Origin: Clavibacter michiganensis
GTDB lineage: Bacteria > Actinomycetota > Actinomycetes > Actinomycetales > Microbacteriaceae
DNA: 64,000 bases
Direction of reading: 5' to 3'
NCBI RefSeq assembly: GCF_016907085.1
Contig: NZ_JAFBBJ010000001.1
Coordinates: 62,001 to 126,000 of the forward strand
The notes under the pieces were generated by a model. It was not told the origin of the DNA and searched no databases. It saw only the letters and a list, made by a program, of their open reading frames with translations. Positions 9,168-17,087 of this stretch are shown here, one piece after another. Position 1 is the first letter of the stretch, and every line of letters starts with the position of its first letter. A program made the translations under genes and the position numbers.

Positions 9168-9485
9168 CGCCCGGCGGCGGGCGTGCGCTCGAGGTCCGCG
9201 TCCGGGGTGGGGCGTCGCGACGTCCGACCGATGCCACCGCCCCCCCCGCCTCCGTCGGCCGCGTCGGAGGTCGGGGGAGAACCGTGAGAGAATACGGGTC
9301 GGACCATCACCGCGGACGCCCCTAGCCGAGCGCCGCGGCGGCCGGTGATCTCGGTGCACCGGCCACGCACCACGGCCACGCCCACGGCGTGCGACGCGGA
9401 GCGCGACGCCGGCGCCCACGCGGCTGTGCATGCGCGTGCGCGACATCTCCGGCACACATCTCGAGGTATCGAAGGACAGCACTGC
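9168..9485. other. 318-bp intergenic region before carD
   Basis: No gene is supported. It contains a tract of eight C (9240-9247) and a purine-rich stretch (GGGGGAGAACCGTGAGAGAATACGG near 9273-9297, with no clear -35/-10 pair). A ribosome binding site (GAAGGA) lies close to the carD start. I could not place a promoter with confidence. Confidence 0.5.
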
Positions 9486-9980
9486 ATGATTTTCGAAGTA
9501 GGGGAGACCGTCGTGTACCCCCACCACGGCGCCGCCACGATCACCGCGGTCAAGACCCGCACCATCAAGGGGGTCGACAAGAAGTACATCACCCTCCAGA
9601 TCCACCAGAGCGAGCTGGTCATCGACGTGCCCGTCGACAACGCCGAGCTCGTCGGGCTGCGCGACGTCATCGACAGCTCGGGCGTGGAGGCCGTGTTCGA
9701 CGTGCTCCGCGGCGACGTCGAGGAGGAGGCCGGCAACTGGTCGCGCCGCTTCAAGGCCAACACCGAGAAGATGGGGTCCGGCGACGTGCGCCGCGTCAGC
9801 GAGGTCGTCCGCGACCTGTGGCGCCGCGACCAGGACTCGGGCGTCTCGGCCGGGGAGAAGCGGATGCTGGCCAAGGCCAGGCAGATCCTCGTCTCGGAGC
9901 TCGCGCTCGCGCAGAAGTCCACCGACGAGGAGGCGTCCGTCGTCCTCGACGGCGTCCTCGCTCAGAGCATCTCCGCCTGA
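9486..9980 (+). CDS. carD: CarD-family RNA polymerase-binding regulator
   Basis: 164 residues. The N-terminal RNAP-interaction domain begins [19 protein letters not shown] and has the Tudor-like fold of CarD/TRCF. The C-terminal helical domain (about 65-164) contains the basic surface and the conserved tryptophan region ([24 protein letters not shown]) that stabilises open promoter complexes. In Actinobacteria CarD binds the RNAP beta subunit at most promoters and is usually essential (established). ATG 9486 is chosen because GAAGGA lies just upstream and the family begins with MIF(E/K)VG. The gene is followed by a 19-bp perfect hairpin and seems monocistronic. Confidence 0.96.
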   Translation: MIFEVGETVVYPHHGAATITAVKTRTIKGVDKKYITLQIHQSELVIDVPVDNAELVGLRDVIDSSGVEAVFDVLRGDVEEEAGNWSRRFKANTEKMGSGDVRRVSEVVRDLWRRDQDSGVSAGEKRMLAKARQILVSELALAQKSTDEEASVVLDGVLAQSISA

Positions 9981-10011
9981 CCCACCCGGTGCGCTCCATC
10001 GAGCGCGTCAC

Positions 10012-10055
10012 CGCCGACGGGCGGTCCCCCGACTCCGGGGGACCGCCCGTCGGCG
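10012..10055. terminator. 19-bp perfect hairpin after carD
   Basis: 10012-10030 pairs without mismatch with 10037-10055 around the loop GACTCC. It is one of the strongest hairpins in the window and lacks a T-run. Confidence 0.75.
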
Positions 10056-10092
10056 CATCCGGAGCGCCCGTCGATCGGCGCATCCATCGGCG

Positions 10093-10098
10093 TAGGGT
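10093..10098 (+). promoter_or_regulatory. -10 TAGGGT, leaderless type
   Basis: The hexamer ends six bases before ATG 10105, so transcription should begin at or next to the start codon. Confidence 0.5.
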
Positions 10099-10104
10099 GC
10101 GATC

Positions 10105-10335
10105 ATGCGCGATCACCCCGAACGACCCGACCACGGCGGCCCCCTCGAGCAGAACCCGCTGCGGCCCGCCCGCGGGGGGCTGCGGATATGGATCTACGTG
10201 ATCGCCGCGGTCGTGGTCATCGCCGTGATCGCCTTCGCGCTCGTGCGCCTCGCGACCGCCGGGCAGAACACGCCCGGGCCGTCGTCCCTGGGCGCCGTGC
10301 TCCAGCTCGCGGGGGCGGCGCGCGCCCTGATCTGA
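10105..10335 (+). CDS. Small single-pass membrane protein, unknown
   Basis: 76 residues. A polar, proline-rich N-terminus (MRDHPERPDHGGPLEQNPLRPARGG) precedes one transmembrane helix (IWIYVIAAVVVIAVIAFALV, about 28-47) and a short tail. No family is recognised. There is no Shine-Dalgarno sequence, but a TAGGGT -10 lies six bases before the ATG, which supports expression as a leaderless message. It sits between the carD terminator and the HNH nuclease gene on the same strand. Confidence 0.6.
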   Translation: MRDHPERPDHGGPLEQNPLRPARGGLRIWIYVIAAVVVIAVIAFALVRLATAGQNTPGPSSLGAVLQLAGAARALI

Positions 10336-10459
10336 TCCGGTCCCGTCCGGGGGCGGGCACGGACGGACATCGCCTGACGCCTCCTCCCCGCGTCGTCCTG
10401 GTCCTCCGCGCCCACGGTCCCCTCGACGGCGGCATGGCAGCCGCGGCGCTCGTGTACCC

Positions 10460-11308
10460 ATGTCCCGGGACGGGGGCGCGATGGGCGGGCGAGGGTGGCG
10501 GAGGGATGGCGGAGCACGAGCTGCACGGCGGCGCGTGCTCGTCCGGCTCCCGCGGGACAGGCGACAGGCGCTGCGCGTCCTCCTCGCGGCCGTCGCCGTC
10601 GCCATCGTGGCCGTCGCGGTGGTCGTGGGAGCGCGCGAGACGGCCCTCGGCCCGGATGCGGGCGGCGGCCACCTCAGCGCGGACGTCCCCGACGGCGCCG
10701 TCGTGCGCACGCTCGTGCGGGCGGGTCTCGTGCGGGACGGCCGGATCGACGCGGCGGCCGCGCGCGGGATCGCCGGCGCCATCCGCGCCGACGGGCGCGA
10801 GCGCCACCCGCGCTACGACCGCGACGCCTTCGGCCCGGCCTGGGCGGACGCCGACGGGAACGGCTGCGACCAGCGCGACGACGTGCTCGTCCGCGACCTC
10901 GTCCGCGTCGCCTTCGCGTCGTCCGATCCGACCTGCACCGTGGTCGCCGGCCACCTCGACGACGCGTACACGGGGCGCCGGATCGACTTCGTGCGCGGAC
11001 CGCGCACGAGCGCGGCCGTGCAGATCGACCACCTCGTGCCCCTGTCCTGGGCGTGGCAGCACGGCGCGTGGTCGTGGACGGACGAGCGACGCGAGCGCCT
11101 CGCGACGGACTTCGACGAGCTGCAGGCGGTCGACGGGCCCACCAACCAGGACAAGTCGGATCAGGGGCCGGGCACGTGGCTCCCGCCGGACGCGGCCTAC
11201 CGCTGCCTGTACGTCACCCGCTTCGCCTTCGTCGTGAGCAGGTACGGGATGACGATCGACGACGCGGATCGGGCCGCCATCGACCGGGTCCTCCAGGCCT
11301 GCTCGTGA
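10460..11308 (+). CDS. Secreted or membrane-anchored HNH nuclease, DUF1524 type
   Basis: 282 residues. After a basic N-terminus comes one hydrophobic segment (ALRVLLAAVAVAIVAVAVVVGA) that can act as an uncleaved signal anchor or signal peptide. The C-terminal half has the GmrSD/DUF1524 HNH signature: QIDHLVPL with D190 and H191, then WAWQHGA and DELQAVDGPTNQDKSDQGPGTWLPP. Paired cysteines (GNGCDQRDD, PTCTVV, YRCLYV) fit an extracytoplasmic fold. Members are usually annotated as extracellular nucleases; a role in DNA scavenging or competition is inference. The exact start is uncertain because several in-frame ATG codons occur near 10460-10510 and none has a clear ribosome binding site. Confidence 0.8.
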   Translation: MSRDGGAMGGRGWRRDGGARAARRRVLVRLPRDRRQALRVLLAAVAVAIVAVAVVVGARETALGPDAGGGHLSADVPDGAVVRTLVRAGLVRDGRIDAAAARGIAGAIRADGRERHPRYDRDAFGPAWADADGNGCDQRDDVLVRDLVRVAFASSDPTCTVVAGHLDDAYTGRRIDFVRGPRTSAAVQIDHLVPLSWAWQHGAWSWTDERRERLATDFDELQAVDGPTNQDKSDQGPGTWLPPDAAYRCLYVTRFAFVVSRYGMTIDDADRAAIDRVLQACS

Positions 11309-11413
11309 GGCGCACCCGGGGCGGCGTCGGTGCGCGCGCGTACGCTCGGCTCGACGCGGCCGGGCGTCGGCGCGAGCACGGTGCACGCGTCGGGCGAACC
11401 CGAGGGGATCCGG

Positions 11414-11794
11414 ATGTGGAGCAAGCAGAGCGGCGACGCGACCGGCGCGATCAGCCCAGTGCCGGAGCACCCGCACGCCCACCCCGTGCGGGGCGCGTGG
11501 CTCGTCCGCGTGGGCGACGGGCCGGCGCTCGGCTGGGTGCTGCGGCACCGGGACGACCTCGCGGCGCCGTTCTCCTACGAGGTCTACGCGTGCGGCCTCG
11601 GCGCCGATGGGCTGCGGGTGTGGGTCCAGCGGCGGGAGAGCCTCAACGCCGCGGTCGCGTGGGTCATGCAGCACGACGCCGAGCTGGTGGCCTTCGGGCG
11701 GCGGCTGCGGCCGGATCCGGCGCAGCCCTCCGCCCGGGCGGACGCCGACGCCGCCGCCCCCGAGGCGGGGGACGGCGGCGTCGAGGAGGGCTGA
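11414..11794 (+). CDS. Conserved-looking small protein, unknown
   Basis: 126 residues from ATG 11414, preceded by GAGGGG seven bases upstream. The central part (AWLVRVGDGPALGWVLRHRDDLAAPFSYEVYACGL) looks like a small beta-rich domain and the last 30 residues are low-complexity Ala/Asp/Glu. No membrane segment or catalytic motif is seen. It ends 10 bases before the stop codon of the convergent amino acid permease gene. Confidence 0.6.
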   Translation: MWSKQSGDATGAISPVPEHPHAHPVRGAWLVRVGDGPALGWVLRHRDDLAAPFSYEVYACGLGADGLRVWVQRRESLNAAVAWVMQHDAELVAFGRRLRPDPAQPSARADADAAAPEAGDGGVEEG

Positions 11795-11804
11795 CAGGCG
11801 GCGG

Positions 11805-13337
11805 TCAGCGCTTGCGCTGGTCGGCCGCGTCGCGCCCGGTCACGGGGAAGGGGCCGGTGATGCCCTCGCGCACGCGGGCGATCTCGAGGATCCGGTCGCG
11901 CTGGAGGTACCAGCCGACGACCAGGAGCGGGATGATCACGACGAGCGAGGCGACGGTGAGCGTGCCGATCGGCCAGTCGATGGCCATGAGCACGAGCACG
12001 CTGACCAGGAACGCGAGCGTGAGCCACGAGGTCACGGGCGCGCCCGGCAGGCGGAACGTCGGCTCCTTCGCCTTACCCTGCTTCGCCCAGGTGCGCAGGC
12101 GCATCTGGCACAGGATGATCGTGCCCCAGCCCGCGACGATGCCGAGCGCGGCGACGTTCAGCACGATCTCGAACGCCTGCTTCGGCACGAGGGCGTTGAG
12201 GCCGACGCCGAGCAGCGTGATGGATCCGGTCAGCATGATGCCGCCGAACGGCACGCCGCCCTTCGACATGACGGTCGTGAACTTCGGCGCCGACCCGTTC
12301 ATGCCCATGGAGTGGAGCACGCGGCCCGTGCTGTAGAGGCCGGCGTTCAGGCTCGACATGGCGGCCGTGAGCACGACGAAGTTCATGACGGAGCCGGCGA
12401 TCGCGCCCACCTGGGGCGATCCGAGGCTCGAGAAGAAGGTGACGAAGGGGCTCTGGTCGGCGCTGTACGCCGTGTAGGGGAGCAGGAGCGAGAGCAGCAC
12501 GATGGATCCGACGTAGAAGATCGCGATGCGGAAGACGACCGAGTTGATGGCGCGCGGGATGACCTTCTCGACGTCCTGCGTCTCGCCGCTGGCGGTGCCG
12601 ACCAGCTCGATGGCGGCGTAGGCGAAGACGACGCCCTGCACGACCAGGACGACGGGGACGAGGCCCTGCGGGAAGACCCCGCCGTTCTGCTGGAGGACGG
12701 TCCAGCCGGTCTGCACCTCGGCGCCGCCCACCGTGACGGGGAAGCTCCAGGCCAGCCACACGATGCCGACGATGAGGAAGACGACGAGGGCGGCGACCTT
12801 CACGAGCGCGAACCAGAACTCCATCTCGCCGAAGACCTTCACGGCGACGAGGTTCAGCGCGAGCACGACGGCGAGCGCGATGAGGGCGAGCAGCCACTGC
12901 GGGGCCGCCGTGAACGCCGACCAGTAGTGCATGTAAAGCGCGACGGCGGTCACGTCGACGATGGCGGTTGTCGCCCAGTTGAGGAAGTACATCCAGCCCG
13001 CGGCGTAGGCGAACTTCTCGCCGTAGAACTCGCGGGCGTAGGAGATGAAGGACCCGGAGCTCGGCCGGTGCAGCACCAGCTCGCCGAGCGCCCGGAGGAT
13101 GAAGAAGGCGAAGACGCCGCAGATCAGGAAGACGATCGCGAGGGCGGGACCGGCGGAGGCCAGCCGGCCGCCGGCGCCGAGGAAGAGGCCGGTGCCGATG
13201 GCGCCGCCGATGGCGATCATCTGGAGCTGGCGGGGTTTCAAGCCGTGCTGGTAGCCCTCCTGCTCGTGGCTGAAGTCCTGCGCCACGAAATCCGGATCGG
13301 GCGTGACGGTGCTGCGGTCGCTCTCGCTTCGTGTCAT
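11805..13337 (-). CDS. Amino acid permease, AnsP-like (APC superfamily)
   Basis: 510 residues with about 12 transmembrane segments. The N-terminal signature [32 protein letters not shown] and the following [26 protein letters not shown] are characteristic of the amino acid transporter family that includes L-asparagine permease AnsP and the aromatic and GABA permeases. It should import an amino acid in symport with protons. Substrate is not decided by the sequence; asparagine is the nearest match I recognise. A TACCGT -10 lies six bases before ATG 13337, suggesting a leaderless mRNA, and no Shine-Dalgarno sequence is present. Confidence 0.85.
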   Translation of the reverse strand: MTRSESDRSTVTPDPDFVAQDFSHEQEGYQHGLKPRQLQMIAIGGAIGTGLFLGAGGRLASAGPALAIVFLICGVFAFFILRALGELVLHRPSSGSFISYAREFYGEKFAYAAGWMYFLNWATTAIVDVTAVALYMHYWSAFTAAPQWLLALIALAVVLALNLVAVKVFGEMEFWFALVKVAALVVFLIVGIVWLAWSFPVTVGGAEVQTGWTVLQQNGGVFPQGLVPVVLVVQGVVFAYAAIELVGTASGETQDVEKVIPRAINSVVFRIAIFYVGSIVLLSLLLPYTAYSADQSPFVTFFSSLGSPQVGAIAGSVMNFVVLTAAMSSLNAGLYSTGRVLHSMGMNGSAPKFTTVMSKGGVPFGGIMLTGSITLLGVGLNALVPKQAFEIVLNVAALGIVAGWGTIILCQMRLRTWAKQGKAKEPTFRLPGAPVTSWLTLAFLVSVLVLMAIDWPIGTLTVASLVVIIPLLVVGWYLQRDRILEIARVREGITGPFPVTGRDAADQRKR

Positions 13338-13343
13338 CCGAAT

Positions 13344-13349
13344 ACGGTA
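13344..13349 (-). promoter_or_regulatory. -10 TACCGT, leaderless type
   Basis: The hexamer lies six bases before ATG 13337 of the amino acid permease gene. Confidence 0.5.
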
Positions 13350-13433
13350 GTGGTCCGGGGCATTCGCCCTGACACCCGCGTCGATCGACTTCCGTGGGGC
13401 AGATCACCTGTGATAGGCGCCGAGGAGGCCCGC

Positions 13434-14000
13434 ATGGCCCGAACGCCCAGACCCGCACGCCGGATCCGATCGTGGGCGCCCGTGATCGCGGCGGCGGCGG
13501 GAGCGCTCGTGCTCGCCGGGTGCACGACGGGGGCCGAGGCGCCTGCCCCGTCGGCGACGACGCCGGCCGCCGGCGCGACCCCGGGCGCGGGAGCCGCTCC
13601 CGGCGGCACCGCGAGCCCCGAGCCGACCGTCACGCGCGCCCCCGGCCCGCCGACCGAGGCCGAGCTCGCCACCTGCTCGACGCTCGCGCAGGTGCTGCCC
13701 GACTCCACCAAGCTGGTGCAGGCGCTCGGCGACGGGAAGCAGGTGGACCCGCCCCTCCTCGACCGCGTCAAGCAGGGCGACGCCGCGCTCGCCGGCATGG
13801 CCCCGGAGAACATGAAGCCGCTCGTGGCGTCCTTCTCGACGATCGTCGACGAGCTGGAGGCGCTGCGCTCGGGCGCGGACACGGACGGCGCCTCGCTCGA
13901 CACCGGGCAGTACCTCCGCGCGACGAGCGCGTTCCTCGACTACTGCCTCGACGACGTCGGCTACGTGCCGCAGACCGCGGCTCCGACGCCCGCGCCCTGA
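13434..14000 (+). CDS. Lipoprotein, unknown function
   Basis: 188 residues from ATG 13434, with GAGGAGG seven bases upstream. The basic n-region and hydrophobic h-region end in the lipobox LAGC with lipidated cysteine C30. An Ala/Pro/Thr/Gly-rich linker of about 45 residues leads to a helical domain (about 75-180) with two cysteines (ATCSTLAQ, DYCLDDVG) that could form a disulfide. No known family is recognised. It faces the outside of the membrane. It is divergent from the amino acid permease and convergent with the MFS gene. Confidence 0.78.
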   Translation: MARTPRPARRIRSWAPVIAAAAGALVLAGCTTGAEAPAPSATTPAAGATPGAGAAPGGTASPEPTVTRAPGPPTEAELATCSTLAQVLPDSTKLVQALGDGKQVDPPLLDRVKQGDAALAGMAPENMKPLVASFSTIVDELEALRSGADTDGASLDTGQYLRATSAFLDYCLDDVGYVPQTAAPTPAP

Positions 14001-14031
14001 CCCTGGGGCCGGCCCGGCGCGTGTGCCCGCG

Positions 14032-15366
14032 TCAGGTGCGGCGGGCGACCGCCTCGTCGGCCTCGATGTCCTCGCGCGCATCCTCTCGGCGGTCGCGGCC
14101 GCGGCCGTCGCCGTCGTGCGTGACGAGCAGGTGCGGCGTGCGGTGGATCCGGTACGAGACGCGCAGGTGCCGGTGCAGCACGAGCCACGCGATGGCGATG
14201 AGGGCGGCGACGATGCCGCTGGCCGCGCCCACCATGACGGCGGCCCGCGGGCCCCACGTGTTCGCGACCCAGCCCACGATCGGCGCGCCGAGCGGCGTGC
14301 CGCCGACGAAGATCGCCATGTAGACGGCCATCACGCGGCCGCGCATGCGGGGCTCGACGGTGAGCTGCACGGTGCTGTTGGCGCTCGTCATGAGGGTCTG
14401 CGAGACGACGCCCACGATCACGAGCGCCCCGGCGAAGAGCAGGTAGGTGGGCGCGATCGCGGCCAGCCCGGTCGCGATGCCGAAGAGCGCGGCGCCCACG
14501 AACACCAGGCGGATGCGGGGCCGCTCGCGGCGGGCCGACAGCAGGGCGCCCGCGACGGATCCCACGGCGAGGCTCGAGGAGAGCAGCCCGAACTCGGTCG
14601 CCCCCTTGCCGAACTCGACGCTCGCCATGGTGGAGGTGAAGATCGGGAAGTTGTAGCCGAACGCGCCGACGAGGAAGACGATCACGAGGATCACCATGAT
14701 GTCGGGACGCCCGCCGATGTAGCGGAAGCCCTCGCGCAGCTGTCCCCGCGACCGGGCGACGCGCTCCGGGCGACGGAGCTCGCCGACGCGGAGCCGCGTG
14801 AGCGCGATGAGCACGGCGATGAAGCTCACGGCGTTGATGAGGAAGACCCAGCCGGTGCCGACCCCGGCGATGAGCACGCCCGCGACGGCCGGGCCGATCA
14901 TGCGGGCGGCGCTGAACGACGCCGAGTTGAGCGCGACGGCGTTCGACAGGTCGTCGTCGGAGACCAGCTCGGAGACGAAGGACTGGCGGGCGGGGGCGTC
15001 GAGCGCGGAGGCGATGCCCAGCAGGAGCGCGAAGAGGTAGACGTGCCAGAGCTCGGCCCGTCCCGAGAGCACCACGAGGCCGAGCCCGAGGCCGAGGACC
15101 GCCATGGTGCCCTGCGTGATCATGAGCACGCGGCGCTTGTCGTACCGGTCGGCGATGAGGCCGGCGTAGGGGGACAGCAGGAGCATGGGGCCGAACTGCA
15201 GCGCCATGACGATGCCGACGGCCGTGGCGTCGTAGCGGGTGAGCTCGGTGAGGACGATCCAGTCCTGGGCGGTCCGCTGCATCCACGTGCCGACGTTGGA
15301 GACGAGCGCGCCGGCGAACCAGATGCGGTAGTTCGGGGCGCGGAGGCTCCGGAAGACGGCGCTCAC
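14032..15366 (-). CDS. MFS exporter, MFS_3 (enterobactin exporter-like) family
   Basis: 444 residues with about 12 transmembrane segments. The N-terminus FRSLRAPNYRIWFAGALVSNVGTWMQRTAQDWIVLTEL and the loop GLIADRYDKRRVLM are typical of the MFS_3 group of drug and siderophore exporters. The basic C-terminal tail after the last helix is long (HRHLRVSYRIHRTPHLLVTHDGDGRG and following). Its ATG overlaps the marR stop codon by four bases (ATGA), so the two genes are co-transcribed and translationally coupled. The substrate is not known; export of a compound sensed by the MarR protein is inferred. Confidence 0.85.
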   Translation of the reverse strand: MSAVFRSLRAPNYRIWFAGALVSNVGTWMQRTAQDWIVLTELTRYDATAVGIVMALQFGPMLLLSPYAGLIADRYDKRRVLMITQGTMAVLGLGLGLVVLSGRAELWHVYLFALLLGIASALDAPARQSFVSELVSDDDLSNAVALNSASFSAARMIGPAVAGVLIAGVGTGWVFLINAVSFIAVLIALTRLRVGELRRPERVARSRGQLREGFRYIGGRPDIMVILVIVFLVGAFGYNFPIFTSTMASVEFGKGATEFGLLSSSLAVGSVAGALLSARRERPRIRLVFVGAALFGIATGLAAIAPTYLLFAGALVIVGVVSQTLMTSANSTVQLTVEPRMRGRVMAVYMAIFVGGTPLGAPIVGWVANTWGPRAAVMVGAASGIVAALIAIAWLVLHRHLRVSYRIHRTPHLLVTHDGDGRGRDRREDAREDIEADEAVARRT

Positions 15367-15785
15367 GACGCGGCCATGCGGCCGAGGAGGGCCGCGGCCT
15401 CGCCGAGGGTGGCACGCTCGGCGGCGGTGAGCTCGCCGAGGCGGAGGGAGAGCCAGGCGTTCCGCTGCCGGCGGGTCTCCTGCACGACCGTCCGGCCGGC
15501 GTCCGTGATGGAGACGGTGACGCGGCGGCCGTCGTCCGGGGCGGGGGAGCGCTCGGCGTAGCCCGCCTCGACGAGGCAGTTGACCGTGCGGTTCATGCTC
15601 GGGGCGGTGACGCGCTCGATCTCGGCGAGGCGGCCGGGGCTCGTCGGCCCGTCGCGGAGGAGCAGGGCGAGCACGACGAACTGGCTGTCGCTCAGCTCGT
15701 GGTCGGCCTTCTCCGCGCGCAGGCGGCGCGCGAGGCGCATCACGCCGGCGCGCAGGCTCTGGCTGAGGTCGGGGGAGTCGGGCAT
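15363..15785 (-). CDS. MarR-family regulator
   Basis: 140 residues. The winged helix-turn-helix is recognisable: LSDSQFVVLALLLRDGPTSPGRLAEIERVTAPSMNRTVNCLVEAGYAERSPAPDDGRRVTVSITDAG, including the DDGRR wing. It forms the first gene of a two-gene operon with the MFS exporter. The start ATG 15785 has no Shine-Dalgarno sequence but is preceded by a TAGCCT -10 at six bases. A TTAG-N5-CTAA palindrome overlaps this promoter, consistent with autoregulation and derepression of the exporter by a ligand. Confidence 0.9.
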   Translation of the reverse strand: MPDSPDLSQSLRAGVMRLARRLRAEKADHELSDSQFVVLALLLRDGPTSPGRLAEIERVTAPSMNRTVNCLVEAGYAERSPAPDDGRRVTVSITDAGRTVVQETRRQRNAWLSLRLGELTAAERATLGEAAALLGRMAAS

Positions 15786-15791
15786 GTGCTT

Positions 15792-15815
15792 AGGCTAGCT
15801 CATTAGGCATGCTAA
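15792..15815 (-). promoter_or_regulatory. marR promoter (-10 TAGCCT) with candidate MarR operator
   Basis: On the minus strand TAGCCT (15792-15797) ends six bases before ATG 15785. Just upstream, 15803-15815 reads TTAGGCATGCTAA on the plus strand, a palindrome with TTAG/CTAA arms. TTAGGC also recurs at 15790-15795, 13 bases from the copy at 15803-15808, which suggests two adjacent half-sites. Confidence 0.5.
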
Positions 15816-15972
15816 CTACGTCTTCCCGCGTGACGGGATCCTGCGAGCGCGCCGCGGACGGACATGCTCCGGGGCGCCGGCGGCTCGTGCGGGCAGGATG
15901 GGAGGACACCGCCGGCCGCGACGCACCCACGATGACGCGGGCACGGGCCGCGCGACCAGAGGAGGCACGGAC

Positions 15973-16104
15973 ATGACCCACCACGACGGCACGATCCCCG
16001 CGGGCGCGACGGGCGTCGCGGCCGGCCACGACGGCGGGAACGACCACTTCGAGCCCGAGGAGGACACGCCGCACCACACGGACGAGGACGGCGACGGCGC
16101 CTAG
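15973..16104 (+). CDS. Small acidic, His/Asp-rich protein
   Basis: 43 residues (MTHHDGTIPAGATGVAAGHD...), very rich in His, Asp, Glu and Gly and without a hydrophobic segment. The main support is a strong Shine-Dalgarno sequence (AGAGGAGGC) eight bases before the ATG and the G/C-ending codon pattern. Histidines and acidic residues could bind metal, but that is a guess. It lies between divergent marR and the alpha/beta hydrolase gene. Confidence 0.5.
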   Translation: MTHHDGTIPAGATGVAAGHDGGNDHFEPEEDTPHHTDEDGDGA

Positions 16105-16193
16105 CCCGCTCGACCCGGCGCCCGCGGCCAGCGCGTGCACCGGGTCGTCCGCTCCACGGCGACGACCCGGCCGGTCGCGCCGCGGCATCCGCG

Positions 16194-16199
16194 TAGCCT
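16194..16199 (+). promoter_or_regulatory. Possible -10 TAGCCT before the hydrolase gene
   Basis: The hexamer ends eight bases before GTG 16208, giving a leaderless or nearly leaderless transcript. Confidence 0.35.
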
Positions 16200-16207
16200 G
16201 GATCCCC

Positions 16208-17026
16208 GTGGACATCGCGACCAACCCCCTCGACGGCACGCGCATCGCCTACCGGACCTTCGGCTCCCGGCCAGCCGACGGGGATCCCCGTGACCCGGCC
16301 AGCGCGCCCGTCGTCCTGGTGCACGGCACGGCCCTGTCGCAGGCGATCTGGCGCGGCTTCGGCTGGGTGCGCGCGCTGTCGCCGACGCGGCAGGTGATCA
16401 CGCTCGACCTCCGCGGCCACGGGCGGAGCGACGTCCCGCACGAGCCGGCCGCCTACGCGATGGACCTGATGGTCGCCGACGTCGTGGCCGTGCTCGACGC
16501 GGTCGGCGCGTCCGCCGTCCACCACGTGGGCTACAGCCTCGGCGCGCGCGTCGGCTTCTCGCTGGCCGCCGCCCACCCCGACCGCCTCCTCTCCACGTCG
16601 AGCCTCGGCGGATCCCCGCGCAGCGGCGTCGGCGTCTTCGACCGCGTGTTCTTCCCCGGCTGCATCGAGGCGCTGGAGACCGGCGGCATGCCCGGCTTCC
16701 TCGAGGCGTGGGAGCGGCACAGCGGGCACCCGGTGGACGCGGCGACGCGCGGGGCCTTCCTCGCGGACGACGCGCGGGCGCTCGCCGCCTACATGCGCGA
16801 GTCGGAGCGGGACGCGGGCGTGCCCGACCAGGTCGTCGCCGGATCCGCGGTGCCGCTGCTGCTCGTCGCGGGCACGCGGGACCCCGAGCGGCTGCGCGCG
16901 GCGCACCACGTGAAGGCGCTCCGACCGGACGCGCCGCTCGTGGAGCTCGCGGGCGCCACGCACGCCGACACCCCGCGGCACCCGGACGCGCTGCCGGCCG
17001 TCGCGCGCTTCCTCGACGCGCTCTGA
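16208..17026 (+). CDS. Alpha/beta hydrolase
   Basis: 272 residues from GTG 16208. The fold is clear: oxyanion loop VLVHGTALSQAIW, strand-turn LDLRGHGRSDVP, and the nucleophile elbow GYSLGA with S110. The acidic residue probably lies in AGTRDPE and the histidine in AGATHADTPRHPD near the C-terminus. It is a cytosolic hydrolase of the esterase/epoxide hydrolase/lactonase type; the substrate cannot be told from sequence. It is convergent with the GH15 gene. No Shine-Dalgarno sequence is seen, in keeping with the nearby TAGCCT element. Confidence 0.85.
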   Translation: MDIATNPLDGTRIAYRTFGSRPADGDPRDPASAPVVLVHGTALSQAIWRGFGWVRALSPTRQVITLDLRGHGRSDVPHEPAAYAMDLMVADVVAVLDAVGASAVHHVGYSLGARVGFSLAAAHPDRLLSTSSLGGSPRSGVGVFDRVFFPGCIEALETGGMPGFLEAWERHSGHPVDAATRGAFLADDARALAAYMRESERDAGVPDQVVAGSAVPLLLVAGTRDPERLRAAHHVKALRPDAPLVELAGATHADTPRHPDALPAVARFLDAL

Positions 17027-17087
17027 CGGGCGGGCCGCCTGGGCCTTCCGCGCGCGGACCCGATCACCCGGATCCCGCCGCCGTCGC

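Noticed and set aside
3897..9605. A 1902-codon open frame on the minus strand across the whole glucanase gene
   Set aside because: It is the antisense reading of a gene with strong G/C third positions; its translation is Arg/Val/Gly-rich low-complexity text without domains, while the plus strand has a signal peptide, GH81 and discoidin motifs.
11607..13433. Long plus-strand frame leading into the lipoprotein
   Set aside because: It runs antisense to the amino acid permease; a lipoprotein signal and a GAGGAGG site fix the start at 13434.
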